Under the pieces are notes generated by a model. The model saw only the letters and a program-made list of their open reading frames with translations. It had not been told where the DNA came from and did no database searches. From Paenibacillus ginsengihumi DSM 21568 (lineage in GTDB: Bacteria > Bacillota > Bacilli > Paenibacillales > NBRC-103111): 64,000 bases of DNA. The translations under genes and the position numbers were made by a program. Numbering within the stretch: the stretch's first letter is position 1; the number at the start of each line of letters is the position of its first letter. The stretch covers positions 10,254 through 74,253 of the forward strand of contig NZ_KB905549.1 in NCBI RefSeq assembly GCF_000380965.1, in the 5' to 3' direction. Shown in pieces: positions 1 to 9,193 of this stretch.

Positions 1-260
1 CCTCTGTTGACCCGAACGCTGCTGTTCCAAATGCCGTTGTTCCGACCTCTGTTGACCCGAACGCTGCTGTTCCAAATGCCGTTGTTCCGACCTCTGTTGA
101 TCCGAACGCTGTTGCCCCGAGCGCTGTTGACCCGAACGCTGCTGTTCCAAATGCCGTTGTTCCGACCTCTGTTGATCCGAACGCTGTTGACCCGAGCGCT
201 GTTGACCCGAACACCGTTGTTCCAACTGCTGTTGTCCCGAGCGCTGCTGTTCCCGGATTT
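1..260. repeat. 15-bp-unit intergenic minisatellite
   Basis: Degenerate tandem 15-bp units (such as CCTCTGTTGACCCGA, ACGCTGCTGTTCCAA and ATGCCGTTGTTCCGA) alternate in a rough 45-bp higher-order period. The array is open in several frames only because its unit is a multiple of 3 and lacks stops. I see no ribosome binding site or conserved protein. The left end of the array lies outside the window. Bases 261-447 hold no gene. Confidence 0.8.
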
Positions 261-391
261 CTCGGATTCCCATCGCGAGCCATTCCCGGGCTCCTCACGT
301 AAAGGAATCATTCCGGGAGCAAACGCGAACGCTGCGCTTCTCCGGAACATGCGCGTTGTGGCCGACCACGCTGATGATTCCCTTGTTCAAC

Positions 392-437
392 TTTTATCGA
401 TGGGGCTTGTCCCGTTTTATCGATGGGGCTTGTCCCG
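392..437. repeat. 23-bp perfect tandem duplication
   Basis: Two identical 23-bp copies (392-414 and 415-437), each beginning TTTTATCGATGGGG, lie directly downstream of the MBL-hydrolase stop codon. No U-tract hairpin was seen here, so this is a simple duplication rather than a terminator. Confidence 0.85.
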
Positions 438-447
438 GGCCCCGGGG

Positions 448-1449
448 CTATCTGCGCCGATAGAGTACGGTCGCGCCGTCCGCGCCCGTCTCCTCCGCAG
501 CCCGGCCCGCTTCGCGCAGCCAAATCAGATGAGCGATCGTCTCCGACAGCGCGAAGCGGAGCTGGTGCAGGCTGAGTTTGTCGCCGAACGCCTCCCGGCA
601 AACGTCGTATGCCGTCTTCGGCGAGGCGGCCATGGCCAGCATCGTCTCCAGCCGTTCCCCGTGATGGCGGATCAGCTCGGCCGCCCGCTCCCCGAAACGG
701 GAGAACGGCTCCCGGTGGCCGGGGTACGCCATGCGCACCGGCAGCGTGCGGACGCTATCCAGGCTGGCCAAATAGCTGGCCAGAGGATTCTCGTCCACTC
801 CCGGCAAATAGCTTACGTTCGGGGAAATTTGCGGCAGCACGTGATCTCCGCAAAACACGACTTCCTCCTCGCGGCGGTAAAAGCACAGATGGCCCGCCGC
901 ATGCCCCGGCATCTCCAGCGCCTCGTATTCGGCCGCTCCGAGCCGGATTCGCTCGCCGCGCGCGATGACCGTTACCTCCGGCTGCGGCGATACGAGCGGC
1001 ACGAAGCTGTCCATATGCTCCCGCATCGGGGCCAGCTGCTCCTCCGGCATGCCGTGCCGCCGGAACAGTTCGAGCAGCCTGGCGGTCATCGGCTCGCCCT
1101 CGCCCCACAGCAGCTTCACCTGCTCCAGGCCGGTCCCGGACAGCAGCACGGGAGCTCCCGTCCGCTCCTGAAACCAGCCGGCGAGCCCGTAATGATCGGG
1201 ATGATGATGCGTCAGCACGATGCGGTCGATATCCCGCCAGCCGATCCCGAGCTCGGCCAGCGCCTGCGTCCACAGCGCCTCTGCCGCTGCCGTCCGCAAG
1301 CCAGGATCGATCAGCGTCCAGCCATCGCCGCCGCGCAGCAAATACGCATTGACCCAGCGCAGCGGGAATGGCAAGGGCACCTTGACCTGTATGGCGTGCT
1401 CCCGCCTGATGACAGCCTGCTTCGTGTGCAGCACAGCCTGCGTCTCCAT
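448..1449 (-). CDS. MBL-fold metallo-hydrolase
   Basis: A 333-aa protein of the metallo-beta-lactamase superfamily, predicted to be a cytoplasmic zinc hydrolase. The metal-binding motif HHHPDH is at residues 81-86 (H81, H83, D85, H86). Further ligands are visible as GHAAGH, CGDH and PGH in the expected order, and a helical C-terminal tail follows as in RNase-Z/glyoxalase-II-like members. The substrate cannot be read from the sequence. Three in-frame ATGs lie at 1458, 1455 and 1449; 1449 is chosen because the AAAGGAGA site is then about 10 nt upstream. The first ATG overlaps the methyltransferase stop, so the two genes are translationally coupled in one operon. Confidence 0.88.
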   Translation of the reverse strand: METQAVLHTKQAVIRREHAIQVKVPLPFPLRWVNAYLLRGGDGWTLIDPGLRTAAAEALWTQALAELGIGWRDIDRIVLTHHHPDHYGLAGWFQERTGAPVLLSGTGLEQVKLLWGEGEPMTARLLELFRRHGMPEEQLAPMREHMDSFVPLVSPQPEVTVIARGERIRLGAAEYEALEMPGHAAGHLCFYRREEEVVFCGDHVLPQISPNVSYLPGVDENPLASYLASLDSVRTLPVRMAYPGHREPFSRFGERAAELIRHHGERLETMLAMAASPKTAYDVCREAFGDKLSLHQLRFALSETIAHLIWLREAGRAAEETGADGATVLYRRR

Positions 1450-1454
1450 CGTCA

Positions 1455-2186
1455 TCATTCTCCTTTGCGGCCTACAAATATCATTCGGGGCGACGCCTCC
1501 GGTTCGTAGGGGGACGCGTCATATCCGCCATACAACCGGTCTGCCGCCAGCCCCGCCTCCTTGAGCAGCGCCTCGAACCGCTCTCGGTCGTAGAGCTTCA
1601 CCCGCTCCTCGTACGTTCGCTCCGCGCCGCCTTCGCTCAGGACGATCTGCTTCTTGACGAAGCCGTTCTCGATGCGACGCTGCTCCCGAATGAGCACCGA
1701 ACCGTCCGTCCGTTCCGATTCCGGCACGAGATGAGCCTTAACGTACGGCGGGTTCAAATAATCGATGATGAAGGAGCCGCCCGGCTTCAGCAGCCGCTTG
1801 ATTTCGCGCAGCACGCGGACGTTCTCGGCGTCGTCCTCAAAATAGCCGAACGACGTGAACAAGTTAACTACCGCATCGAACGTATCGGCAAGCGGCACCT
1901 CTCTCATATCGCCGCGAACCCATCTCACTTCGCCGGCCGCATCCTTCCTGCGGGCTTCCGCAAGCAACGCTTCGGACAGATCGACGCCGGTCACCTTGAA
2001 GCCGAAGTCGGTCAGCACCAGCGAATGCCGACCCATGCCGCAGCATAAATCGAGCACCTCCGAGCCTTCCGGCAGCTCGAGCCATTCCATCATAGAGCGC
2101 ACTTCATTGTAAGCGCCCTGAAGATCTCTATGTTTGTAGACGAGCAAATAATCGCTGCCGAAGCTCTTCTCATACCACTCCGCCAT
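1455..2186 (-). CDS. class I SAM-dependent methyltransferase
   Basis: A 243-aa soluble methyltransferase. The glycine-rich SAM-binding motif I is seen as LDLCCGMGRHS (about residues 45-55), followed by the acidic strand-2 end VTGVDLSEALL and motif III-like RWVRGDMREVPL. The Rossmann core is complete and the length is normal for family Methyltransf_25/11. The substrate is unknown. It is the promoter-proximal gene of a two-gene operon with the downstream MBL hydrolase and is divergent from the sugar-importer operon, with about 218 bp between the starts. Confidence 0.88.
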   Translation of the reverse strand: MAEWYEKSFGSDYLLVYKHRDLQGAYNEVRSMMEWLELPEGSEVLDLCCGMGRHSLVLTDFGFKVTGVDLSEALLAEARRKDAAGEVRWVRGDMREVPLADTFDAVVNLFTSFGYFEDDAENVRVLREIKRLLKPGGSFIIDYLNPPYVKAHLVPESERTDGSVLIREQRRIENGFVKKQIVLSEGGAERTYEERVKLYDRERFEALLKEAGLAADRLYGGYDASPYEPEASPRMIFVGRKGE

Positions 2187-2404
2187 ACCGAATCTCCCTT
2201 TCTGTAATCGCCTGCCGCCCCGGCGCTGCCGCTTGAGCAGGCGCGCGGGCCGGGTCTGTCATTCTTTTTATTGTATCAGTCCCTCGCCCGCAAATCACTA
2301 ATGTTTCGTTATCGATGTTAAAATTCAGTTGTTTCTTTGAATGAAAACCTTTTCTATGATGAAGATGACACTGATCCAATCTTTGTTTCAAGGGGGAGAA
2401 AGCA

Positions 2405-3742
2405 ATGAGAACACATGGTTTCGTAAAGCTCGCCGCAGTGGTTGCAACCACCGTCTCGTTAGCTGCCTGCAGCGGCGCCGGCGGCAATGGAGGTGCAGGA
2501 GCGCCGCAGGACGGCGCCGCTTCCGCTCCGGGGAGCGACAAACCGCTCGCCGGCACGGAGCTCGTGCTCGTGACCGCCAACCATCCGTGGTCCGAAGCGT
2601 TGACCCCGCTGCTGCCGGAATTCGAGCAGGCGACCGGCATTAAAGTCAAGGTCGAAAATTACTTTGAAGACCAGCTGACGCAGAAGCTGACCGTGCAGTT
2701 TACGGCCGGTTCGGCGACGCCGGATGTGTTCATGTACCGCCCGCTGCAGGAAGGGCGCTTGTTCTTCAAGAACGGCTGGGTAACGCCGCTCAACGATTAC
2801 GTCAACCAAAATGCGGACTACGATTTTGCGGACTTCTCGCAATCCGCCGTCGGAACGACGACGGTAGATGGCAAGATCGCCGGCATCCCGATCGTCACGG
2901 AGCGCGAAATTCTCTACTACCGCAAAGATTTGCTGGAAGCGGCGGGAATCGAGGCGCCGAAGACGATCGACGACCTCATTGCGGCAGCGAAGCAGCTGCA
3001 CGATCCAAGCAGGGAAATGTACGGATTCGTCGCCAGAGGCCAGCGGTCGCCTCTCGTTACCCAGCTGTCTTCCTTCATCTTCTCCGAAGGCGGCGATTTC
3101 ATCACGGACGGCCAAGCCTCGATTCATACGCCGGAAGCGGTGAAAGCGATGACGACCTACGGCACGCTGCTCAAGGAAGCCGGTCCTCCCGGCGTGCTGA
3201 ATATGGCCTGGCCGCAAGCGTTCGGCGTCTTTGCGCAAGGCAAAGCGGCATTCCTGACAGACGCCGATTCCTTGTATACGAACTTGACCGACCCGCAAAA
3301 ATCGACGGTCAGCGACAAGGTCGGGTTCGCGGTATTCCCGGCCGGCAGCGCGGGCTCCAAGCCGTTCAACATCACGTCTTGGGGACTGGCGATCAATGAG
3401 AGGTCCGAGAAGAAAGAGGCGGCATGGGCGTTCATCGAATGGGCGACCGGCAAGGACATCGTGCTCAAGCAGCAGCAAAAAGGCAATCCGGGCGCCCGCA
3501 GCTCCGTATGGGACAATCCGGAAGGCGTCAAGGCGTTCCCTGACGAGCTCGTGCCGGTCATCCGGGAGTCGATGGAGCTCGGCGTCGGCCACGACCGTCC
3601 GCTCGTCATCAGCGTCGGCGAAGCGCGCGACGCGGTAGGCGAGGTCGTTATGAGAGTGATTACAGGCGAAGGGGACATCCAGGCGGCGGCCAACCGGGCG
3701 AACGAATTGCTGCAGGCCGTCATCGACAAAGACAACAAGTAA
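2405..3742 (+). CDS. sugar ABC transporter substrate-binding lipoprotein
   Basis: A 445-aa extracellular solute-binding protein of family 1 (MalE/UgpB-like). The N-terminus is a lipoprotein signal: a basic start, a hydrophobic stretch, then the lipobox LAAC (Cys about 20), followed by a Gly/Ala/Ser linker. The mature part has the two-lobe pattern of the family, for example the GIPIVTEREILYYRKDL hinge segment and a late W-rich sugar face (ITSWGLAIN, KKEAAWAFIEW). The site AGGGGGAGAAAGCA precedes ATG 2405. It is the first gene of a binding protein-permease-permease-sensor-regulator operon. The sugar is not identifiable, but an oligosaccharide or glycoside is likely. Confidence 0.93.
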   Translation: MRTHGFVKLAAVVATTVSLAACSGAGGNGGAGAPQDGAASAPGSDKPLAGTELVLVTANHPWSEALTPLLPEFEQATGIKVKVENYFEDQLTQKLTVQFTAGSATPDVFMYRPLQEGRLFFKNGWVTPLNDYVNQNADYDFADFSQSAVGTTTVDGKIAGIPIVTEREILYYRKDLLEAAGIEAPKTIDDLIAAAKQLHDPSREMYGFVARGQRSPLVTQLSSFIFSEGGDFITDGQASIHTPEAVKAMTTYGTLLKEAGPPGVLNMAWPQAFGVFAQGKAAFLTDADSLYTNLTDPQKSTVSDKVGFAVFPAGSAGSKPFNITSWGLAINERSEKKEAAWAFIEWATGKDIVLKQQQKGNPGARSSVWDNPEGVKAFPDELVPVIRESMELGVGHDRPLVISVGEARDAVGEVVMRVITGEGDIQAAANRANELLQAVIDKDNK

Positions 3743-3765
3743 TCGGCAACAGCTTCTTGCGCCGT

Positions 3766-3800
3766 CTTCAAAAGGCCTTGGCCATGGAGGCCTTTTGAAG
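3766..3800 (+). other. intercistronic stem-loop
   Basis: A perfect 13-bp inverted repeat (CTTCAAAAGGCCT, 9-nt loop, AGGCCTTTTGAAG) sits between the binding-protein gene and the first permease gene. No U-run follows. It is more likely an mRNA 3'-end stabiliser or partial attenuator that keeps binding-protein mRNA in excess over permease mRNA than a full terminator. Confidence 0.75.
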
Positions 3801-3823
3801 CGGCTGAAGGGAAAGGGGGAAAT

Positions 3824-4705
3824 ATGCAGTACAGCTGGTTTAACCGCAACCTGAGATGGATCTATGTTCTTCCGGCACTATTATTTGTGCTGCTGATGAT
3901 GGTTGTTCCGGTGTTGTATACGGTGCGTCTAAGCTTGTTCGAGTGGAGCATGTCCGCGGTTTCACCGCCCGTATTCGTCGGGTTCGCCAATTATGCCGCA
4001 TTGTTTCGGGACCAGCGGTTTTGGGACGCGACGGTCAATACGTTTTATTTCACCATCGTCGCGCTGGCGATCGAGGTAGCGCTCGGACTTGCCGTCGCCC
4101 TTCTGCTCAACCGCAAATTCAAAGGCAAAAACATCGCCAAAACGGTCATGCTGCTGCCGATGGTGGCAACTCCCGTCGCCATGGGCATGGTCTGGATGCT
4201 CATGTACGAGCCAAGCATCGGCGCGGCGAACATGCTGTTGAAAGCGATCGGCCTGGAGCCGCAGCTTTTTCTCGCGTCGATGACGCAGGTCATTCCGTCG
4301 CTGATCCTGGTCGACGTGTGGCAATGGACGCCGATGGTCTCCCTTATTTTGTTGGCCGGGTTGTCGACACTGCCGACCGATCCTTACGAATCCGCCGACG
4401 TCGACGGGGCGAACGCCTGGCAAAAGTTCATTCATATTACGCTGCCGCTGCTCATGCCGACAATCATCATCGCCACGATGCTGCGCCTCATCGATGTGCT
4501 GAAAACGTACGACATCATCTATGCGACGACACAGGGCGGCCCGAACCTCAAATCGGAAACGCTGAATATCTACGGGTATGTGCTCGGCTTCCAATATTTT
4601 AAATTCGGATACGCTTCTGCCCTGCTCGTCGTCTTCTTCCTGATCGTTCTGGCGCTTACGCTGCTTTTGATCATGTTTAGAAACCGAACGAGGGATGCGC
4701 TATGA
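3824..4705 (+). CDS. sugar ABC transporter permease (MalF/UgpA type)
   Basis: A 293-aa inner-membrane permease with six predicted membrane segments (the first at about 13-35). The cytoplasmic EAA loop, which docks the ATPase, reads YESADVDGANAWQKFIHITLP near residues 190-210, with the conserved EAA-to-G spacing (E-S-A-D...G). ATG 3824 has AAGGGGGAAAT upstream. The last four bases (ATGA) overlap the start of the second permease. No ATP-binding gene is in the operon; in Bacillota such importers usually borrow a shared MsmX-type ATPase. Confidence 0.93.
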   Translation: MQYSWFNRNLRWIYVLPALLFVLLMMVVPVLYTVRLSLFEWSMSAVSPPVFVGFANYAALFRDQRFWDATVNTFYFTIVALAIEVALGLAVALLLNRKFKGKNIAKTVMLLPMVATPVAMGMVWMLMYEPSIGAANMLLKAIGLEPQLFLASMTQVIPSLILVDVWQWTPMVSLILLAGLSTLPTDPYESADVDGANAWQKFIHITLPLLMPTIIIATMLRLIDVLKTYDIIYATTQGGPNLKSETLNIYGYVLGFQYFKFGYASALLVVFFLIVLALTLLLIMFRNRTRDAL

Positions 4706-5517
4706 GAAGAAAAAATACAGCGAATGTTCTATGGGGCCTGTTGACCGCCGCTATCCTTCTGATATTTATTTTTCCGTTTCTCTGGATGCTGCTCGCCTCC
4801 TTCAAAACGCAGGCGCAGATCATGTCGGGCGAACTGACTCTGCTTTTTGCGCCTACCGGACAAAATTACTTGAGCGTCTTTCAGCAGTACGATTTTCTCC
4901 GGTATATCGCGAACAGCATGATCGTGGCTGTCGCTTCGACCCTGCTGTCGCTGCTCATCGGGCTGCCGGCCGCGTATTCGATCGCCAAATTCCGGATGCA
5001 CAAATTAAGCGTCATCATTTTGATCGCGCGCATCGTGCCGGGCATTTCTTTTTTGGTGCCGTGGTATATCATTTTCTCGCAGCTGCGCCTGGTGGACACC
5101 TACGCGGCTTTGGTGCTCAGCCATATGCTGGTCGGATTGCCGTTTATCGTATGGATCATGATTTCGTTCTTCGAATCGCTGCCGTACGAAGTCGAGGAAG
5201 CGGGACTTATGGACGGCTGCACGCCGCATCATGTGTTCTGCCGAATCGCGCTGCCGATGTCGGTGCCAGGGATCGTGACGTCCTCCTTGCTGTCGTTCAT
5301 ATTCTCCTGGAACAACTTCATGTTCTCGATCATCCTTGCCGGAGACAAAACGAAAACGCTTCCTATTGCAGTATTCAATTTTATGTCCTATGCTGAAATC
5401 AATTGGGGCGGCTTGATGGCCGCGGCCTGCATCATCACGCTTCCGGTGCTCGCGATCGCCCTGATGGCGCAGCGGTACGTGATCAGCGGACTGTCGGCGG
5501 GAGCCGTCAAAGGATAA
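4702..5517 (+). CDS. sugar ABC transporter permease (MalG/UgpE type)
   Basis: A 271-aa partner permease with six membrane helices. The EAA loop is seen as YEVEEAGLMDGCTPHHVFCRIALP (E-E-A-G...DG), just before the fifth helix. It begins inside the stop codon of the upstream permease (ATGA overlap), which shows translational coupling and a heterodimeric channel. It is 24 bp upstream of the YesM-type sensor gene, so transporter and sensor are cotranscribed. Confidence 0.93.
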   Translation: MRRKNTANVLWGLLTAAILLIFIFPFLWMLLASFKTQAQIMSGELTLLFAPTGQNYLSVFQQYDFLRYIANSMIVAVASTLLSLLIGLPAAYSIAKFRMHKLSVIILIARIVPGISFLVPWYIIFSQLRLVDTYAALVLSHMLVGLPFIVWIMISFFESLPYEVEEAGLMDGCTPHHVFCRIALPMSVPGIVTSSLLSFIFSWNNFMFSIILAGDKTKTLPIAVFNFMSYAEINWGGLMAAACIITLPVLAIALMAQRYVISGLSAGAVKG

Positions 5518-5541
5518 TCTCCGCAGGGGAGCGGGAATTTC

Positions 5542-7281
5542 ATGCACAGCATCTTTAGAAAAACCGTACTTATGATCGTCCTTCTCCTCGTGCCGATCTT
5601 GGTGTTATACAGCGTATCCACGATGACAAGCACGGAAGTGGTGCGCAAGCAGATCGAATCGACTAATTTGAGCCAGCTTATATTTTTGATGGATCAGATC
5701 GATACGAATATCGAGCAGTTGTCCATGTTCCCCGTGCTGCTCAGCTATGACCCGAACATTCGGGAATTTCTGAATCACCGTCCCGCCAATCGGATTGACG
5801 CGCTGAACGCCGAATACCGGATCATCTCGAAGTTAGGTTCGCAAAGCGTATCGAGCGGATGGCAGAACGACTTGTCGCTCATCCTGCCGCAAGAAAAGCG
5901 GTCGATTACGTCCGGCATGTTCGTGCAGCGGTCGGACGAAGATTGGCGAGGGCCGGTTTACACCCGCTGGTTATTTGTTGCGGATGGAACCGGCAGCGGC
6001 GCGAGCCGCCATTTTGTTCGCGAGATTGCGGAACCGCTCATAGAAACAAACAAGGAAGCAGCGAGCGCCGTGTTTCGCGTCCGCTTCTCGGCAAGCAATG
6101 TGACCGCCATGCTGGACTCTTACAAAATCGGAAAGGAGAACAATCCTTTTCTTTACTTTCCGGGCGAGCCTCCCATCTTAAACAGCTCCTCGTCCGCGGA
6201 AATGGTCTCCCAGCTGATCGGCCAGCTGCATTTGCCGGAAGGCGGCGGCAGGAGCTCCGGGCAGCAGTTGGTCCGTCTCGACGGGGAGCAGTTTCTTGTC
6301 AGCTTCGCCGTATCCGAGCAGCTCGGCTGGTATTTGATCGACTACGCGCCGTATCAGAGCATCATCACGCCGATCCTGGAACAGCGCAATTTCTTTTATT
6401 GGATAATCGGCCTATTGCTTTTGCTCGCGATCGGCGCATCGTTCTCGCTGTACCGCAATGTGCAGCGCCCGCTTGCGCAGCTCATCTCCGGCGTCAAGCG
6501 CATCAAGCACGGCGATTACTCGGCGCGCGTCTGCGTAAAGGCGAACAACGAGTTCGACTATCTCGGATTTCATTTCAACGAAATGGCGGAGCAAATTCAG
6601 CTGCTGATCGAGGACGTGTACGCGGAGAAGCTTCGTTCCCGCGAAGCTACGCTCAAGCAGCTGCAATCCCAAATCAACCCGCATTTTTTGTACAATTCGC
6701 TGTTTTTTATCATCAACTCCGCGATGCTGGGCAACCGGGAATCGGTCGTCAAAATGGCGCAAAATTTGGCGGCATTTTTCCGCTATTCGACCCGGGTGGA
6801 GAATCAGTCCGTATCGCTCAGGGATGAATTGGATCTGGTGCGCAGCTATCTCGTCATTCAAAACTTGCGCATGAACCGCCTTATGTTTGAAATCGACGTG
6901 CCCGAGCCGATGCTGGAGCTGGCCATGCCGCGGCTTATTGTGCAGCCGATCGTCGAGAACGCCATCGTTCATGGAATCGAGCCGTCCGTGGACGGCGGCA
7001 TGATCACGATCACCGGCAAGCAAACCAGGCGGTACAACCTGCTGTTTATCGAGGACGACGGCGTCGGTATGACGCCGGAGCAAATCCGCAAGCTGAGCGC
7101 CGAATTGGAACAGCCGCTCACGGAAGAAGCGGGCACGGGCACATGGAATGTGCACAGGCGCTTGCAGTATCAATTCGGCGAAGAATCAGGGCTCGCCTTC
7201 GAACCGATCCCGACGGGAGGTCTGCGAACGACGATCCGTTGGGCACGCTTTCGCAGCATGGACGGACGGACAACAGACTGA
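5542..7281 (+). CDS. YesM-type sensor histidine kinase
   Basis: A 579-aa membrane sensor kinase. One membrane helix lies at about 8-28, an extracellular ligand-binding region of about 250 residues follows, then a second helix (FFYWIIGLLLLLAIG, about 285-305), a HAMP linker, and the His_kinase (PF06580) domain with LQSQINPHFLYN; H381 is the predicted phospho-acceptor. The C-terminal ATPase domain shows the N box (VENAIVHG) and G box (DDGVGMTP). AGGGGAGCGGG precedes ATG 5542. This family typically senses extracellular sugars through the neighbouring binding protein and signals to the YesN-type regulator encoded next. Confidence 0.93.
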   Translation: MHSIFRKTVLMIVLLLVPILVLYSVSTMTSTEVVRKQIESTNLSQLIFLMDQIDTNIEQLSMFPVLLSYDPNIREFLNHRPANRIDALNAEYRIISKLGSQSVSSGWQNDLSLILPQEKRSITSGMFVQRSDEDWRGPVYTRWLFVADGTGSGASRHFVREIAEPLIETNKEAASAVFRVRFSASNVTAMLDSYKIGKENNPFLYFPGEPPILNSSSSAEMVSQLIGQLHLPEGGGRSSGQQLVRLDGEQFLVSFAVSEQLGWYLIDYAPYQSIITPILEQRNFFYWIIGLLLLLAIGASFSLYRNVQRPLAQLISGVKRIKHGDYSARVCVKANNEFDYLGFHFNEMAEQIQLLIEDVYAEKLRSREATLKQLQSQINPHFLYNSLFFIINSAMLGNRESVVKMAQNLAAFFRYSTRVENQSVSLRDELDLVRSYLVIQNLRMNRLMFEIDVPEPMLELAMPRLIVQPIVENAIVHGIEPSVDGGMITITGKQTRRYNLLFIEDDGVGMTPEQIRKLSAELEQPLTEEAGTGTWNVHRRLQYQFGEESGLAFEPIPTGGLRTTIRWARFRSMDGRTTD

Positions 7282-7301
7282 CGACCAGGGAGGCGGATGG
7301 C

Positions 7302-8951
7302 ATGCATCTGTTGATCGTGGATGACGAAACGCATGTGGTCGACCGGCTGGAGAAGACGGTTCCGTGGCAGAAGGCCGGCATCGATCATATTTACTGCGCC
7401 TATTCCGCGCGGGAAGCGCTCGCCCTCATGCAGCAATGTCCGGCGGACATCGTGGTGACCGACATCCGCATGCCGGGCATGTCGGGCCTTGAACTCATCG
7501 CGGAAATCCGGCGCCGCTGGAACCGGACCAAATGTGTGCTGCTGTCGGGATATTCCGATTTCCACTACGCCAAAGAAGCGATTCGGCAGCAGGTGGAGGA
7601 ATACCTGCTCAAGCCGGTCACCGAAGAGGAGCTGCTGCAGACGGTATCGCGGCTGTGCCGGAAAATCGCCCAGGAGTGGGAAGAGGTATGCTCGCTCCGC
7701 ACTTTGACCAGGACGCTGGCCGACAATCTGCCTCTGCTGAAAGCGAATTTGCTCAATGAGCTGCTGCAGGGATGCGCCTGGGGCGAACAGCAGCTGCGAG
7801 AAAAAATGGCCGCGCTCTCGCTGCCGGATCTGTATGGCCGCCCCTGCGCGGTCATGCTGATTCGGCTGGAGGAGCCTTTTATTAACGATGATTTCCGCAG
7901 CTTCTCTCTGATTGAATATGCGGTGTGCAATATCGCCGAGGAGCTGTTCCGGGATCAATTCGATTTATGGCAGGCAAAAGACGCCCATGACTACTTGATT
8001 TTCGTGGCGGCCAGCAAACAGGGGAGCGATCCTGACTCGAGCGCGCTACGGTTTGAACAAACCGCCGTCAAGCTTCAGGCTGTCGCGCAGTCGCTTCTGA
8101 AGGGGCGCATCTCCGTGATCGTCAGCGATTTTGGCCTGTTTCCCCGCGAGCTGCCGGCCAAATACGACAACTGCGTATCGGCGGCGCGCAAGCGGGTCGC
8201 AAGCCGACAAAGCTTATTCCTCCGCACCGAGGGCGAGCCTGCCGCCGCGGCGGTCCAATCGATTCGCAGCCTGTACGAGCCCCCCACATTGATTCACCTG
8301 CTGGAAGCGGGGCGCTGGGGGGAGCTGGAGGAGAAGCTGGCGTGCATTATGCGCGAGCTTGAGGATAACCGGCCGCAATCGCAGGAGCATTTGCTGGAAG
8401 TGTATTTTGCCGTTTCCTCCGCTTTTACGTATATTGCCCATAAAAACGGACAGCCGCTATCCGAACTGATCGGCAAAGATTACGAAAAGCTGGCCAGCGG
8501 CATTCCGCCCCGCTCCATCTCCCAGCTGAGGAATTGGTGCGGGCACATCCTGCAGCGGCTGAAGGAAGACACGGATCGCGAGAACAGGGACAGCCGCGCC
8601 GCGCTGATCCGGGACATTCATCGGTTTATCGAAGCAAATTTGTCGCGCGACGTGACCTTGCAGAGCATCGCCGATCATGTGCATATGCATCCGGTGTACA
8701 TTTCCAAAATATACAAGCTGGAGACAGGCGAAAATATTAGCGAGCATATTCATAAGCTGCGGATGGAAAAAGCCGTCTATGCGCTCGCCAACAGCCAGGA
8801 GAAAACGTATGAAATCGCCGAAAAATTAGGCTATCAGCGCTCCCATTCGTTCATTCACGCCTTCAAAAAGCATTACGGCCTCACGCCGCAGGAATACCGG
8901 GAACGGCTGACCAAGGCTTCTTTCGCGAGCGAAGCGCGCGCCCCCCGTTGA
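7302..8951 (+). CDS. YesN-type response regulator with AraC HTH
   Basis: A 549-aa regulator. The N-terminal receiver (1-120) has acidic pocket D7-D8, phospho-acceptor D54 in VVTDIRMPG, and the conserved Lys in LLKPVT. A long central region resembles the YesN linker. The C-terminal ~100 residues are two AraC-type helix-turn-helices (TLQSIADHVHMHPVYISKIYK and YEIAEKLGYQRSHSFIHAFKKHYG). The open frame extends upstream to 7143, inside the kinase gene, but ATG 7302 has AGGGAGG 8 nt upstream and starts the receiver exactly at MHLLIVDDE. It probably activates the preceding importer operon. Confidence 0.93.
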   Translation: MHLLIVDDETHVVDRLEKTVPWQKAGIDHIYCAYSAREALALMQQCPADIVVTDIRMPGMSGLELIAEIRRRWNRTKCVLLSGYSDFHYAKEAIRQQVEEYLLKPVTEEELLQTVSRLCRKIAQEWEEVCSLRTLTRTLADNLPLLKANLLNELLQGCAWGEQQLREKMAALSLPDLYGRPCAVMLIRLEEPFINDDFRSFSLIEYAVCNIAEELFRDQFDLWQAKDAHDYLIFVAASKQGSDPDSSALRFEQTAVKLQAVAQSLLKGRISVIVSDFGLFPRELPAKYDNCVSAARKRVASRQSLFLRTEGEPAAAAVQSIRSLYEPPTLIHLLEAGRWGELEEKLACIMRELEDNRPQSQEHLLEVYFAVSSAFTYIAHKNGQPLSELIGKDYEKLASGIPPRSISQLRNWCGHILQRLKEDTDRENRDSRAALIRDIHRFIEANLSRDVTLQSIADHVHMHPVYISKIYKLETGENISEHIHKLRMEKAVYALANSQEKTYEIAEKLGYQRSHSFIHAFKKHYGLTPQEYRERLTKASFASEARAPR

Positions 8952-8956
8952 ATAAC

Positions 8957-9009
8957 AAGGACTGCTCAGGCCCCGACACGACCTGGACGGTCCTTTCTTC
9001 TTTTCCTTT
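8957..9009 (+). terminator. Rho-independent terminator of the importer/YesMN operon
   Basis: The stem AAGGAC...GTCCTT (8957-8962 / 8990-8995) has an inner CAGG/CCTG pairing and a T-rich tail (TTCTTCTTTTCCTTTTTA). It lies just after the YesN-type stop codon. Confidence 0.75.
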
Positions 9010-9193
9010 TTATCACATTGGAATTAAGGAGACGACAAAGACGTGTTGCACTTAATAATCCTATGGAAATAGTCGGTTTAAACAGCCGTTATTGCATCGA
9101 AATCAAAAAATTTGTCCCCTCCTGTCAATAGTTTATTCCAAAATGAAATTAAGTGTGATATACTGGCATCAGCAGACAAGGGGGGACGAAATC

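Noticed and set aside
7-1509. A 500-codon plus-strand frame running from the left minisatellite across the MBL-hydrolase gene
   Set aside because: The first part is repeat-driven and the rest is antisense to a well-supported enzyme; no conserved motif.
2339-2354. A cre (CcpA) site upstream of the sugar importer
   Set aside because: TGAAAACCTTTTCT lacks the central CG and final CA of the consensus; too weak to list.
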